Part shown: piece after piece, positions 8,983 to 17,079 of the stretch | Layout: every line of letters begins with the position of its first letter | Position numbering within the stretch: the stretch's first letter is position 1 | Source of the DNA: JAPUEK01 sp963815355 | Lineage (GTDB): Bacteria > Pseudomonadota > Alphaproteobacteria > Rhodobacterales > Rhodobacteraceae | Assembly: GCA_963815355.1 (NCBI GenBank) | Contig: CAWFGJ010000013.1 | Span: 930,001-994,000, forward strand | DNA: 64,000 bases | Direction of reading: 5' to 3' | Program-made: the position numbers and the translations under genes | Notes under the pieces: generated by a model | Databases searched by the model: none | What the model was told of the DNA's origin: nothing | What the model saw: only the letters and a program-made list of their open reading frames with translations

Positions 8983-9405
8983 TTATGCCTCGATCTCATC
9001 CTCGGCAGCGGCGGTGCGGGCGTGGTCGGCTGCACCTTTCGCGTTCGGGTCGCGGTCCACGAATTCGATGATCGCCATCGGCGCCATGTCGCCATAGCGG
9101 AAGCCGGCTTTCAGAACGCGGACGTAGCCGCCCTGACGCTCTTTGTAACGCGGCCCGAGGATTTCGAACAGGCGCGCGGTGTGGATGTCTTGCTTGAGCT
9201 GCGCATGGGCCTGACGGCGTGCGTGCAGGTCGCCGCGTTTTGCGAGCGTGATCAGCTTTTCGATGATCGGGCGCAGTTCTTTGGCTTTCGGCAGCGTGGT
9301 CTTGATCTGCTCGTGCTCGATCAGCGAGCCAGCCATGTTGGCGAACATCGCTTTGCGGTGTTCGTGGGTCCGGTTCAGTTTCCGGTAGCCGTGTGAGTGA
9401 CGCAT
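8983..9405 (-). CDS. rplQ: 50S ribosomal protein L17
   Basis: This 140-aa protein opens MRHSHGYRKLNRTHEHRKAM, the invariant L17 N-terminus, and has an acidic Ala/Glu C-terminal tail. L17 binds 23S rRNA near the exit tunnel. It is the last gene of the alpha operon, following rpoA after a 135-bp gap that holds a family hairpin. Confidence 0.98.
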   Translation of the reverse strand: MRHSHGYRKLNRTHEHRKAMFANMAGSLIEHEQIKTTLPKAKELRPIIEKLITLAKRGDLHARRQAHAQLKQDIHTARLFEILGPRYKERQGGYVRVLKAGFRYGDMAPMAIIEFVDRDPNAKGAADHARTAAAEDEIEA

Positions 9406-9514
9406 GGGAATCTCCTATCGCGTGTTTTGCTTTGTCCGGCAGGGCCTACGATTGGTCCCGCTCACCTTGGGGCTTGCGCCCAGTTGTTCCCCGGCAGTCC
9501 GGGCATTTGTGGTT

Positions 9515-9534
9515 GGGCGGGGTCACCCCCGCCC
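9515..9534. repeat. GC hairpin in the rpoA-rplQ gap
   Basis: GGGCGGGG and CCCCGCCC pair around a short TCAC loop. The same design (GGCGGGGTNACCCCCGCC) occurs twice between fusA and tuf at 26748-26796 and, more diverged, between rpoB and rpoC at 39530-39555. The element may affect mRNA processing or stability; no T-tract was seen. Confidence 0.6.
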
Positions 9535-9540
9535 GTGTTC

Positions 9541-10557
9541 TTAGAACTGGTCTTCGAAACGCTTGGCCAGATCTTCGATGTTTTCCGGCGGCCAGTCTTC
9601 GACTTCCATACCCAGGTGCAGACCCATGCCCGACAGCACTTCCTTGATCTCGTTCAAGGATTTGCGGCCGAAGTTCGGGGTGCGGAGCATTTCGGCTTCG
9701 GTTTTCTGGATCAGATCGCCGATGTAGACGATGTTGTCGTTCTTCAGGCAGTTGGCCGAGCGGACAGACAGTTCCAGCTCATCCACTTTCTTGAGAAGCA
9801 GCGGATTGAACTCCAGACCTGCATCGACTTCGCCCAGCTTGGCCGATTCCGGCTCGTCAAAGTTGACGAACACGGCGAGCTGGTCCTGCAAGATACGTGC
9901 GGCATAGGCCACGGCATCATCGGGGGTCAGCGAGCCATCGGTTTCGATACGCATGGTCAGCTTGTCATAGTCCAGCACCTGACCTTCGCGGGTCGGGGTG
10001 ACTTCGTAGGACACTTTCTTGACCGGCGAATAGATGGCGTCGATCGGGATCAGACCGATGGGCGCATCTTCAGGGCGGTTCTTGTCAGCCGCAACATAGC
10101 CCTTGCCGGTGTTCACCGTCAGTTCCATGTAGACGTCTGCACCGTCGTCGAGGTGGCAGATCACGTGCTCTTTGTTCAGCACTTCGATGCCGTTCGACTC
10201 CGAGATGTCGCCAGCGGTCACAACGCCCGGACCCTTGGCAGAGATCGACAGGCGCTTCGGCCCTTCGACATCCATCTTCAGGCTGACGCCCTTCAGGTTC
10301 AAAACGATGTCGGTGACGTCTTCACGCACACCAGCGACCGAGGAAAACTCGTGCAGAACGTTGTCGATCTGAATCGAGGTGATGGCGGCGCCTTGCAGCG
10401 AGGACATCAAAACCCGGCGCAGCGCGTTGCCGAGGGTCAAACCAAAGCCGCGTTCCAGCGGTTCGGCGGTGACGGTGGCAAACCGTTGCGCATCAGCGCC
10501 AGGTTTTACCTGAAGCTGTTGCGGTTTGATTAGTTCCTGCCAGTTCTTGTGGATCAT
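9541..10557 (-). CDS. rpoA: RNA polymerase alpha subunit
   Basis: This 338-aa protein starts at the ATG at 10557 (MIHKNWQELIKPQQ, the alphaproteobacterial form); a longer frame to 10659 is an in-frame extension. The N-terminal dimerisation and assembly domain includes ERGFGLTLGNALRRVLMSSL. The C-terminal domain contains the helix-hairpin-helix LRTPNFGRKSLNEIKEVL that contacts UP-element DNA and activators. It is essential for assembling core polymerase. Confidence 0.98.
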   Translation of the reverse strand: MIHKNWQELIKPQQLQVKPGADAQRFATVTAEPLERGFGLTLGNALRRVLMSSLQGAAITSIQIDNVLHEFSSVAGVREDVTDIVLNLKGVSLKMDVEGPKRLSISAKGPGVVTAGDISESNGIEVLNKEHVICHLDDGADVYMELTVNTGKGYVAADKNRPEDAPIGLIPIDAIYSPVKKVSYEVTPTREGQVLDYDKLTMRIETDGSLTPDDAVAYAARILQDQLAVFVNFDEPESAKLGEVDAGLEFNPLLLKKVDELELSVRSANCLKNDNIVYIGDLIQKTEAEMLRTPNFGRKSLNEIKEVLSGMGLHLGMEVEDWPPENIEDLAKRFEDQF

Positions 10558-10630
10558 GGTTTCGCCTCCATACTTGTCGCCTGCCCATGTCCGGTTAGCA
10601 GGAAACGCCCGAGGATCTCGAATGACGGAA

Positions 10631-10659
10631 TTGGGCCGCGCGAAAACCGCGCGGCCCAA
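10631..10659. terminator. Strong hairpin between rpsK and rpoA
   Basis: A 12-bp stem (TTGGGCCGCGCG with its complement) encloses AAAAC. It has no long T-tract on the minus strand, so partial termination or RNA processing between rpsK and rpoA is more likely than full termination. Confidence 0.55.
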
Positions 10660-10674
10660 CCAAAATGAAACGAC

Positions 10675-11070
10675 TTAGACGCGACGGCGCTTCGGCGGAC
10701 GGCAGCCGTTGTGCGCAAGCGGGGTCACATCACGGATCGAGGTGATGTTCAGACCCACTGCGGCCAGCGCGCGCAGAGCGGATTCACGACCCGAACCCGG
10801 GCCTTGCACTTCGACTTCGACAGTCTTCATGCCATGCTCTTGCGCTTTGCGGGCCGCATCTTCTGCAGCCATCTGAGCGGCGTAGGGCGTGGATTTCCGC
10901 GAGCCTTTGAAGCCCATGGTGCCCGAGGACGACCAGGAAATCGCGTTGCCCTGAACGTCGGAGATCAGGATCTTGGTGTTGTTGAACGAAGAGTTCACAT
11001 GAACCACGCCAGCGGCGATGTTCTTGCGTTCTTTTTTCTTCGTGCGGGATGCTTTGGTATCGCGTGCCAT
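10675..11070 (-). CDS. rpsK: 30S ribosomal protein S11
   Basis: This 131-aa protein has the S11 core VHVNSSFNNTKILISD and the C-terminal signature VTPLAHNGCRPPKRRRV. It binds 16S rRNA at the platform, near the mRNA in the E site. It follows rpsM by 14 bp in the alpha operon. Confidence 0.98.
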   Translation of the reverse strand: MARDTKASRTKKKERKNIAAGVVHVNSSFNNTKILISDVQGNAISWSSSGTMGFKGSRKSTPYAAQMAAEDAARKAQEHGMKTVEVEVQGPGSGRESALRALAAVGLNITSIRDVTPLAHNGCRPPKRRRV

Positions 11071-11084
11071 ATTCTACGCTCCCC

Positions 11085-11453
11085 TTATTTCTTCTTGCCA
11101 GCGATGGCTTTTGCGGGGCCCTTGCGGGTGCGAGCGTTGGTATGGGTGCGCTGACCGCGGACCGGCAGGCCCTTGCGGTGACGCAGGCCGCGATAGCAGC
11201 CAAGATCCATGAGACGCTTGATGTTCATGGAGGTTTCGCGGCGCAGGTCGCCTTCGACGGTGAAGTTCGCGTCGATGTATTCGCGGATCGCCAGCACTTC
11301 TGCGTCAGACAGCTGGTTGACGCGACGCGCGCGGTCAATGCCAACGGTTGCACAGATCTGTTCAGCGTTATGTGCGCCGATACCGGTGATGTAGGTGAGC
11401 GCGATCGGAACCCGTTTCGCGGTCGGGATGTTGACGCCAGCAATACGTGCCAA
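11085..11453 (-). CDS. rpsM: 30S ribosomal protein S13
   Basis: This 122-aa protein begins MARIAGVNIPTAKRVPIALT, with the helix-two-turn-helix region ITGIGAHNAEQIC and a basic tail ending GPAKAIAGKKK. S13 sits in the head of the 30S subunit and contacts P-site tRNA. It is separated from adk by 177 bp that contain a candidate promoter. Confidence 0.98.
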   Translation of the reverse strand: MARIAGVNIPTAKRVPIALTYITGIGAHNAEQICATVGIDRARRVNQLSDAEVLAIREYIDANFTVEGDLRRETSMNIKRLMDLGCYRGLRHRKGLPVRGQRTHTNARTRKGPAKAIAGKKK

Positions 11454-11584
11454 ACGTGTCTTCCTTCATGTTGCGGTTCCGTCGTGCCAGAACCTTTTTT
11501 CACAACTGCCGACACATTCTTGTGCCGACAACTTTTCCCAGGAATGGGAAGCCCCGCCACGGTGATTCCGCAGCGAGACGCCGT

Positions 11585-11613
11585 GCTGTATGGGCTTTTA
11601 CCCGAGGCGTCAA
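11585..11613 (-). promoter_or_regulatory. Candidate promoter for rpsM-rpsK-rpoA-rplQ
   Basis: On the minus strand, TTGACG (5 of 6 to the -35 consensus) and TACAGC are separated by 17 bp. The site lies between adk and rpsM, 132 bp upstream of the rpsM start. The -10 match is weak. Confidence 0.45.
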
Positions 11614-11630
11614 GGCCAAGGGCGCAAGAT

Positions 11631-12281
11631 TCACACCTTGTCAAGAACTTTCGCCACGGCGGCGGCGACGGCGTCCATCTCGGCCAGCCCGTCAACCGAG
11701 GACAATTGCCCCTTGGCGTAGTAGTAGCCAATCAGTGGCGAGGTCTTTTTATAGTATTCCATCAGCCGGGTTTTCAGCGCATCCGCGGTGTCATCCGCGC
11801 GCCGGCGCAGGTCGGTGGAGCCGCAGGCATCGCAGGTGCCAGCCTTGAGCGTCGGGCGGGTCTGGTCGTGGTAGACCTCCCCACAGTTGCCACAGGTGTA
11901 GCGGCCCGTGATGCGGGCCACGAGGGCCGCGTCGTCGACCTGCATCTCGATCACGGCATCCAGCCCCTGCCCCATGCGCCCCAGCAGATCAGCCAAAGCA
12001 TCGGCCTGCTTAAGCGTGCGCGGAAAGCCATCGAAGATAAAGCCGCCGCCAGCACCTTGGGTCAGCTTTTCCTCAATCAGGCCGATGACGATATCATCCG
12101 TCACAAGCTCGCCCCGCGCCATGACTTCGGCGACACGGTTGCCCATGGCCGTGCCTGAGGATTTCGCCTCGCGCAGCATGTCGCCGGTGGAAAGCTGCAC
12201 CATGGCGCGCTCGTCCACCAGACGCTTGGCTTGCGTGCCTTTGCCCGCCCCAGGAGGCCCCAGAAGGATGATGTTGGTCAT
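11631..12281 (-). CDS. adk: Adenylate kinase
   Basis: This 216-aa enzyme interconverts ATP + AMP and 2 ADP. The P-loop is GPPGAGKGTQAKRL at the N-terminus, the AMP-binding segment is FDGFPRT, and the LID domain carries a four-cysteine zinc site (CGNC and CDAC, about 20 residues apart). Its position between secY and rpsM is the usual alphaproteobacterial and Gram-positive arrangement. The start is 11 bp after secY, so it is translated from the same transcript. Confidence 0.97.
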   Translation of the reverse strand: MTNIILLGPPGAGKGTQAKRLVDERAMVQLSTGDMLREAKSSGTAMGNRVAEVMARGELVTDDIVIGLIEEKLTQGAGGGFIFDGFPRTLKQADALADLLGRMGQGLDAVIEMQVDDAALVARITGRYTCGNCGEVYHDQTRPTLKAGTCDACGSTDLRRRADDTADALKTRLMEYYKKTSPLIGYYYAKGQLSSVDGLAEMDAVAAAVAKVLDKV

Positions 12282-12292
12282 GCGCAGCCCTT

Positions 12293-13654
12293 TCAGCGGC
12301 GAGCAGGCGCCTTGGGGGCACCGGTGCGCTTTTTGCCGCGCAGGTTCGACTTCTCAATCAGGCCTTCATACTGGTGCGCCAGCAGATGCGACTGGATCTG
12401 GTTGATGGTGTCCATGGTCACCGACACCACGATCAGAACCGAGGTTCCGCCGAAGTAGAAGGGGATGCTGAACGTATCGCGCAGAATTTCCGGGAACAGG
12501 CAGATTAGCGCCAGATAGGCCGAGCCGAGCACGAGGATGCGGTTGACCACATATTCCAGATATTCCTCGGTCTTCTTGCCCGGACGGATGCCGGGGATGA
12601 AACCGTTCTGGCTTTTCAGGTTTTCGGCCACGTCATCGACTTTGAAGGCGACGTTGGCGGTGTAGAAATACGCAAAGAACACGATCATCGCGACGAAGAA
12701 CAGCAGGTAAAGCGGCTGGCCCGGCCCGAAATAGGCGAGGATCGTCGACATGATCGGCCCGGTCTGCGCGCCCGAGAAGGTGGAAATGGTCACCGGCAGC
12801 AGCAAGAGCGACGAGGCAAAGATCGCCGGGATCACGCCCGCCGGGTTCACTTTGATCGGCAAATGGCTGGAGCCGCCGTCATACACCTTCATGCCCACCT
12901 GACGGCGGGGATATTGGATGTGGATCTTGCGCAGGGCGCGTTCCATGAACACGACCGCCGCGATCACTGCGACCACCATGACGATGACGCCCACGATAAC
13001 CGGGGTCGAGATCACACCCGCACGGCCTTGGCTCAGGAACTGGGCCAATGCGGCGGGAACCTCGGCCACGATGCCGACGAAGATGATCAGTGAGGTGCCG
13101 TTGCCGATGCCGCGCGCGGTGATCTGCTCACCCAGCCACATCAGGAACATCGTGCCACCCACCAGCGTCACAACGCAGGCGAGGGTGAAGTAGAGCCCCG
13201 GCGTGTGGGCAAGCCCGCCCGCCTGAATGGACATCGCGATGCCGTAGCCTTGGAAAGTGGCCAGAGCGACGGTCGCATAGCGCGTCCACTGGTTCATCTT
13301 CTTGCGGCCCTGCTCGCCCTCTTTCTTCATCTGCTCCAGCGCCGGGATCATGGAGGCGAGAAGCTGGATGATGATGGAGGCCGAGATGTAGGGCATAATG
13401 CCAAGGGCAAAGATACCCATGCGCTTGATTGCACCACCGGTGAACATCGACAGCATGCCGCCGATGCCTTGCCCGGCATTGTCCATGAACTCGCGCAGCG
13501 CGGTGCCATCAATGCCCGGCACAGGGATATACGTCCCCAAGCGATAGACCATCAACAACCCGATGGTGAAAAGAATGCGTTGGCGCAGGTCAGTCGCTTT
13601 GCCGAGTGCGGCCCAGCTGAGGTTCGCCGCCATTTGCTCTGCAGCAGATGCCAT
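12293..13654 (-). CDS. secY: Protein translocase subunit SecY
   Basis: This 453-aa, ten-span inner-membrane channel of the Sec translocon starts MASAAEQMAANLSWAALGKATDLRQRILFT in two stretches. Visible family segments are YRLGTYIPVPGID in the first helix region and the cytosolic loop FIPGIRPGKKTEEYL. SecE, encoded in the second ribosomal cluster here, clamps it. The gene follows rplO with a gap holding a strong hairpin, and precedes adk. Confidence 0.97.
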   Translation of the reverse strand: MASAAEQMAANLSWAALGKATDLRQRILFTIGLLMVYRLGTYIPVPGIDGTALREFMDNAGQGIGGMLSMFTGGAIKRMGIFALGIMPYISASIIIQLLASMIPALEQMKKEGEQGRKKMNQWTRYATVALATFQGYGIAMSIQAGGLAHTPGLYFTLACVVTLVGGTMFLMWLGEQITARGIGNGTSLIIFVGIVAEVPAALAQFLSQGRAGVISTPVIVGVIVMVVAVIAAVVFMERALRKIHIQYPRRQVGMKVYDGGSSHLPIKVNPAGVIPAIFASSLLLLPVTISTFSGAQTGPIMSTILAYFGPGQPLYLLFFVAMIVFFAYFYTANVAFKVDDVAENLKSQNGFIPGIRPGKKTEEYLEYVVNRILVLGSAYLALICLFPEILRDTFSIPFYFGGTSVLIVVSVTMDTINQIQSHLLAHQYEGLIEKSNLRGKKRTGAPKAPARR

Positions 13655-13674
13655 GTCCGGTCTCTTTCATGACG

Positions 13675-13706
13675 GCACCGCCGAACCGTTCTCCGGTCGG
13701 CGGTGC
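13675..13706. terminator. Hairpin in the rplO-secY gap
   Basis: GCACCGCCGA pairs with TCGGCGGTGC, extended by CCG/CGG around a one-base bulge. It lies 20-50 bp upstream of the secY start. No T-run follows, so it may be a processing or regulatory hairpin. Confidence 0.5.
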
Positions 13707-13767
13707 GGGAAAACTTGGGGGGAGGTGTAAGCGGTCTTTTGACCGCTCACAACCTCTTATTCCGCTC

Positions 13768-14238
13768 TTATTCCGCCGCAGCAGCCTTGACGGTGATCGA
13801 ACCACCTGCCGCTTGAATAGCCTCGATGGCTTTCGCGGAGGCGCCGGTCACGTTCAGCATGACTTTTGCGGTGATTTCGCCTTTGGCGAGGATACGGATA
13901 CCGTCGCGCTTGTGGCCGGTAAGACCTGCGTCAACCAGCATGTCCTCGGTGATTTCCTTGGACAGGTCCAGTTTGCCGAGCGAGGCGAACTTCTCAATCA
14001 GGCCGAGGTTGATCACGGCAAAGCGAAGCTGGTTGGGCTTGTTGAAGCCGCGCTTCGGCAAACGCCGGTACAGAGGCATCTGGCCGCCTTCGTAGCCGCC
14101 AATAGCGACGCCCGAACGCGATTTCTGACCCTTGATACCACGACCAGCGGTCTTGCCCTTGCCCGAACCCGGACCGCGTGCAACGCGTTTACGCTTTTTG
14201 GTGGCGCCGATGTTGTCGGCAAGTTCATGAAGTTTCAT
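13768..14238 (-). CDS. rplO: 50S ribosomal protein L15
   Basis: This 156-aa protein starts at the ATG at 14238 (MKLHELADNIGATKKRKRVA). It is rich in Gly/Lys/Arg at the N-terminus and carries the L15 signature GFNKPNQLRFAVINLG. Normally it follows rpmD directly. Here a gene on the opposite strand and a terminator lie between them, and a promoter-like sequence lies 94-122 bp upstream. Confidence 0.97.
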   Translation of the reverse strand: MKLHELADNIGATKKRKRVARGPGSGKGKTAGRGIKGQKSRSGVAIGGYEGGQMPLYRRLPKRGFNKPNQLRFAVINLGLIEKFASLGKLDLSKEITEDMLVDAGLTGHKRDGIRILAKGEITAKVMLNVTGASAKAIEAIQAAGGSITVKAAAAE

Positions 14239-14331
14239 GTCGCATACTCCTATGCCGGAACTGCCCTGGCTGCGACGGCGGGGACAAACGCGGCGATTGT
14301 GATTCTTGTGGCCATAGGGGGCCACCGGGGG

Positions 14332-14360
14332 CGTATAGACACTCCCTAAGAATACTGCAA
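14332..14360 (-). promoter_or_regulatory. Candidate promoter re-initiating transcription before rplO
   Basis: On the minus strand TTGCAG, 17 bp, then TATACG. The -35 match is poor (3 of 6) and the -10 moderate (4 of 6). The same TATACG hexamer and spacing occur in the stronger candidate upstream of rpmC at 19271. Its position beyond the terminator and antisense gene makes it a reasonable start for rplO-secY-adk. Confidence 0.4.
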
Positions 14361-14395
14361 GTCTACGCGCTTCTTTAGACCTGATCGGGAAGCTT

Positions 14396-14899
14396 ATGGT
14401 TGTTGATACGAACTATCGTGCCGGGATCAAACTGCTGTTCAAAAGTGATTGGACCAGTTTTGTCGCGACGTTTGCGCGATTCGAATATGCGCTGAAACAG
14501 GCGGGCTATCTGAAATTTGACAAACCCGGCACCACGGCAGAGGCCGGGTGGGCGGGATTCGCCACCGATCTGGGCCCGGCGTTTCTGGAGGATTGCCGTA
14601 AGACGCCCGAGATGAAGGTCTTGTTTGATGCCCCGCCGCGCTTGCTTAAGGTGGACAAGGATCAGGCTGTGTCGTGGAAAAAGGCCCGCACCGTCAACTC
14701 CGTCGCGGACTTCTTTCAGCTTATCAAAGACCTGCGCAACAACCTGTTCCACGGCGACCCCAAGGTCCACGGCGATCGGGATGAGCAGCGCCTACAGGCC
14801 GCACAGGCCGTGCTGGATCTGGCTTGGCAGGCGGCCCTGCAAAACAGCGCCAACCCCAAGCTGAAGGCGTTCTGCACGCAATTTCGCTTTGACCAATAG
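14396..14899 (+). CDS. HEPN-motif protein antisense within the spc operon
   Basis: This 167-aa protein is encoded opposite to all surrounding ribosomal genes, between rpmD and rplO. It is predicted to be largely helical. LRNNLFHGD at residues 113-121 gives the RX4H motif (Arg114, Asn115, His119) that is the catalytic signature of HEPN ribonucleases, with the polar residue after Arg as in active members. HEPN proteins include toxins, abortive-infection effectors and RNA-processing enzymes. No nucleotidyltransferase (MNT) antitoxin gene is adjacent. The start lacks a strong ribosome-binding site (GGGAAGC nearby). The specific family and activity are inferred from the motif only. Confidence 0.65.
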   Translation: MVVDTNYRAGIKLLFKSDWTSFVATFARFEYALKQAGYLKFDKPGTTAEAGWAGFATDLGPAFLEDCRKTPEMKVLFDAPPRLLKVDKDQAVSWKKARTVNSVADFFQLIKDLRNNLFHGDPKVHGDRDEQRLQAAQAVLDLAWQAALQNSANPKLKAFCTQFRFDQ

Positions 14900-14900
14900 C

Positions 14901-14932
14901 AAAACGCCCCGGCCTTGCGACCGGGGCGTTTT
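14901..14932. terminator. Bidirectional terminator between the HEPN-motif gene and rpmD
   Basis: A perfect 12-bp inverted repeat, AAAACGCCCCGG and CCGGGGCGTTTT, has an 8-nt loop and A/T tails on both sides. It begins 2 bp after the HEPN-motif gene stop and 33 bp after the rpmD stop. It should end transcription of both, which would interrupt the spc operon. Confidence 0.85.
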
Positions 14933-14964
14933 CTGATGGGAGGGCGGGCGGACCCGCCAATCCT

Positions 14965-15159
14965 TTAGCCGCGCTCTTCGATGATCTCGACGAGGTGGCT
15001 GATCTTGCGGACCATGCCACGAACGGAAGGCGTATCTTCCAGTTCACGGGTGCGGTTCATCTTGTTCAGGCCCAGGCCCTTGAGGGTCGCGGTCTGCACA
15101 GCCGGACGGCGAGCGGCCGAAGCCACCTGCTTGACGACGATGGTTTTCTTTACGGTCAT
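14965..15159 (-). CDS. rpmD: 50S ribosomal protein L30
   Basis: This 64-aa protein contains the L30 core TLKGLGLNKMNRTREL followed by TPSVRGMVRKISHLV. It binds 23S rRNA. It starts 2 bp after rpsE and is the last gene before the antisense insertion. Confidence 0.96.
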   Translation of the reverse strand: MTVKKTIVVKQVASAARRPAVQTATLKGLGLNKMNRTRELEDTPSVRGMVRKISHLVEIIEERG

Positions 15160-15161
15160 GA

Positions 15162-15740
15162 TCAGGCCTCCACAATTTCAGTGGCGGGCTTGTTCAGGAT
15201 CTCGGCCACTTTCTTGCCGCGACGTGCGGCAACTTGGCGGGGCGAGGTCTCGGACTTGAGGCCGTCGATGGTTGCACGGATCATGTTGTAAGGGTTCGAA
15301 GTCCCGATGGATTTCGCCACCACGTCCTGAAGCCCCAACATTTCGAAGACGGCGCGCATCGGCCCGCCCGCGATGATCCCGGTACCGGCAACTGCCGACC
15401 GCATCACCACTTTGCCGGCGCCATGACGGCCTTCCATGTCGTGGTGAAGGGTGCGGCTGTCCTTGAGCGGCACGCGGATGAGCTGGCGCTTGGCCTGCTC
15501 GGTCGCTTTGCGGATCGCTTCCGGAACTTCTTTTGCCTTACCCTTGCCAAAGCCAACACGGCCGCGCTGATCGCCCACAACCACAAGTGCTGCAAAGCCA
15601 AAGCGCTTGCCGCCCTTTACGGTTTTGGACACGCGGTTGATCGCGACCAAGCGGTCTGCGAACTCCGGGGTTTCCTCAGGCCGATTGTCGCGGCGATCAT
15701 TGCCACCACGATTGTCCCGGCGGTTTTCACGTTCTGCCAT
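15162..15740 (-). CDS. rpsE: 30S ribosomal protein S5
   Basis: This 192-aa protein has a low-complexity Arg/Asn/Asp N-terminal extension (about residues 1-20). The S5 double-stranded-RNA-binding fold follows, with VGDQRGRVGFGKGKAKEVPE and the GTGIIAGGPMRAVFE loop. S5 helps translational fidelity at the mRNA entry channel. Confidence 0.97.
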   Translation of the reverse strand: MAERENRRDNRGGNDRRDNRPEETPEFADRLVAINRVSKTVKGGKRFGFAALVVVGDQRGRVGFGKGKAKEVPEAIRKATEQAKRQLIRVPLKDSRTLHHDMEGRHGAGKVVMRSAVAGTGIIAGGPMRAVFEMLGLQDVVAKSIGTSNPYNMIRATIDGLKSETSPRQVAARRGKKVAEILNKPATEIVEA

Positions 15741-15751
15741 TGTCTATCTCC

Positions 15752-16111
15752 TCAGAACTTCAAGCCGCCTTCACGGGCAGCGTCGGCCAAAGCCTTGATC
15801 TTACCGTGAAAGAGGAAACCACCGCGATCGAAGTAGCATTCTTCGATGCCGGCCTTTTTTGCCCGCTCAGCGATCAAGGCACCCACTTTTGCGGCCGCCT
15901 CGACGTTGTTCTTGCCGACGAACCCCAACTCTTTTTCAAGAGTGGAGGCTGCCGCCAAAGTTACGCCCTTCACATCATCGATCAATTGAACGCTGATGTT
16001 CTTGGACGAGCGATGAACCGACAGGCGAAGACGCCCATGCGATGTCGCTTTAATCTTGTTCCGGACGCGCAGGCGGCGCTTGAGGAACAGCTCTCTTTTG
16101 TTGTTCGCCAT
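15752..16111 (-). CDS. rplR: 50S ribosomal protein L18
   Basis: This 119-aa protein has the basic start MANNKRELFLKRRLRVRNKI and the L18 motifs LSVHRSSKNISVQLIDD and FDRGGFLFHGKIKALAD. It binds 5S rRNA. It lies in the usual rplF-rplR-rpsE order with 11-12 bp gaps. Confidence 0.97.
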   Translation of the reverse strand: MANNKRELFLKRRLRVRNKIKATSHGRLRLSVHRSSKNISVQLIDDVKGVTLAAASTLEKELGFVGKNNVEAAAKVGALIAERAKKAGIEECYFDRGGFLFHGKIKALADAAREGGLKF

Positions 16112-16123
16112 TTCCCTAGCCCC

Positions 16124-16657
16124 TTACTTCTTCTTGCCGTCCTTGCGGAAGACGAACTCGCCCTTATAGCGGATGCCTTTGCCTTTGTAGGGCTCGGGTT
16201 TACGCCATTCACGGATGTTCGCAGCCACCTGACCAACGAGTTGCTGGTCGATGCCTTCCACAGTGATTTCAGTTTGCTTGGGCGTTGCCACCGTCACACC
16301 AGCCGGAACCTCGAAGTTGACTTCGTGGCTGTAGCCGAGGGACAGCTTCAGGATGTTGCCGGCAACAGCAGCGCGATAACCCACGCCCTGAATTTCCAGC
16401 TCTTTCTTGAAGCCTTTGGTGACGCCTTCCACCAGATTGTCGACCATGGACCGCGCCATGCCCCACTGCTGACGCGCACGCTTGGAGGTTCCCCGCGGGG
16501 TGACCTTTACAGCGTCGCCTTCGATCGTGAGAGTCACATCGTCGGTTGCGGTGAAGCTGCGGGTGCCTTTCGGACCCTTCACTTCGATGGTCTGACCGTT
16601 GATCGTGGCGGATACGCCAGAAACAAGGTCTACAGGCTTTTTGCCGATACGAGACAT
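16124..16657 (-). CDS. rplF: 50S ribosomal protein L6
   Basis: This 177-aa protein starts at MSRIGKKPVDL (16657); the longer frame to 16762 overlaps rpsH and is rejected. L6 signatures include GVGYRAAVAGNILKLSLGYSH and the C-terminal RKPEPYKGKGIRYKGE. It binds 23S rRNA near the factor-binding centre. Confidence 0.97.
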   Translation of the reverse strand: MSRIGKKPVDLVSGVSATINGQTIEVKGPKGTRSFTATDDVTLTIEGDAVKVTPRGTSKRARQQWGMARSMVDNLVEGVTKGFKKELEIQGVGYRAAVAGNILKLSLGYSHEVNFEVPAGVTVATPKQTEITVEGIDQQLVGQVAANIREWRKPEPYKGKGIRYKGEFVFRKDGKKK

Positions 16658-16667
16658 GCCACCCTCC

Positions 16668-17066
16668 TCAGAACACGGTGCAGAGCACTTCGCCGCCAAC
16701 ATTGGCGGATCGTGCAGCTGCATCGGACATGACGCCTTTCGGCGTGGAGACAATGGAAACACCCAGGCCGTTACGAACGGTCTTGATGTCTTTCACGCCC
16801 ATATAGACGCGACGGCCCGGTTTGGAGACGCGCTTGATTTCGCGGATCACCGGAGTGCCCTCAAAATACTTCAGCGAGATCACCAGTTCGCCCTGCCCAT
16901 TGGCGGTCGAACCTTTCTCGTAGCCACGGATGTAACCTTCAGAGGCCAGCACATCCAACACCCAGGCCCGCAGCTTGGAAGCCGGGGTTGCAACGGTGGA
17001 TTTGCCGCGCATCTGCGCGTTACGGATTCGGGTCAGCATATCGCCGAGAGGATCGTTCATAGACAT
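16668..17066 (-). CDS. rpsH: 30S ribosomal protein S8
   Basis: The protein is 132 aa from the ATG at 17066 (MSMNDPLGDMLTRIRNAQ); a second Met two codons later is possible. The C-terminal signature is TPKGVMSDAAARSANVGGE, ending CTVF. S8 binds the central domain of 16S rRNA and represses the spc operon in enterobacteria. I did not identify the corresponding mRNA site here. Confidence 0.97.
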   Translation of the reverse strand: MSMNDPLGDMLTRIRNAQMRGKSTVATPASKLRAWVLDVLASEGYIRGYEKGSTANGQGELVISLKYFEGTPVIREIKRVSKPGRRVYMGVKDIKTVRNGLGVSIVSTPKGVMSDAAARSANVGGEVLCTVF

Positions 17067-17079
17067 CTGCTTTCCTCCC

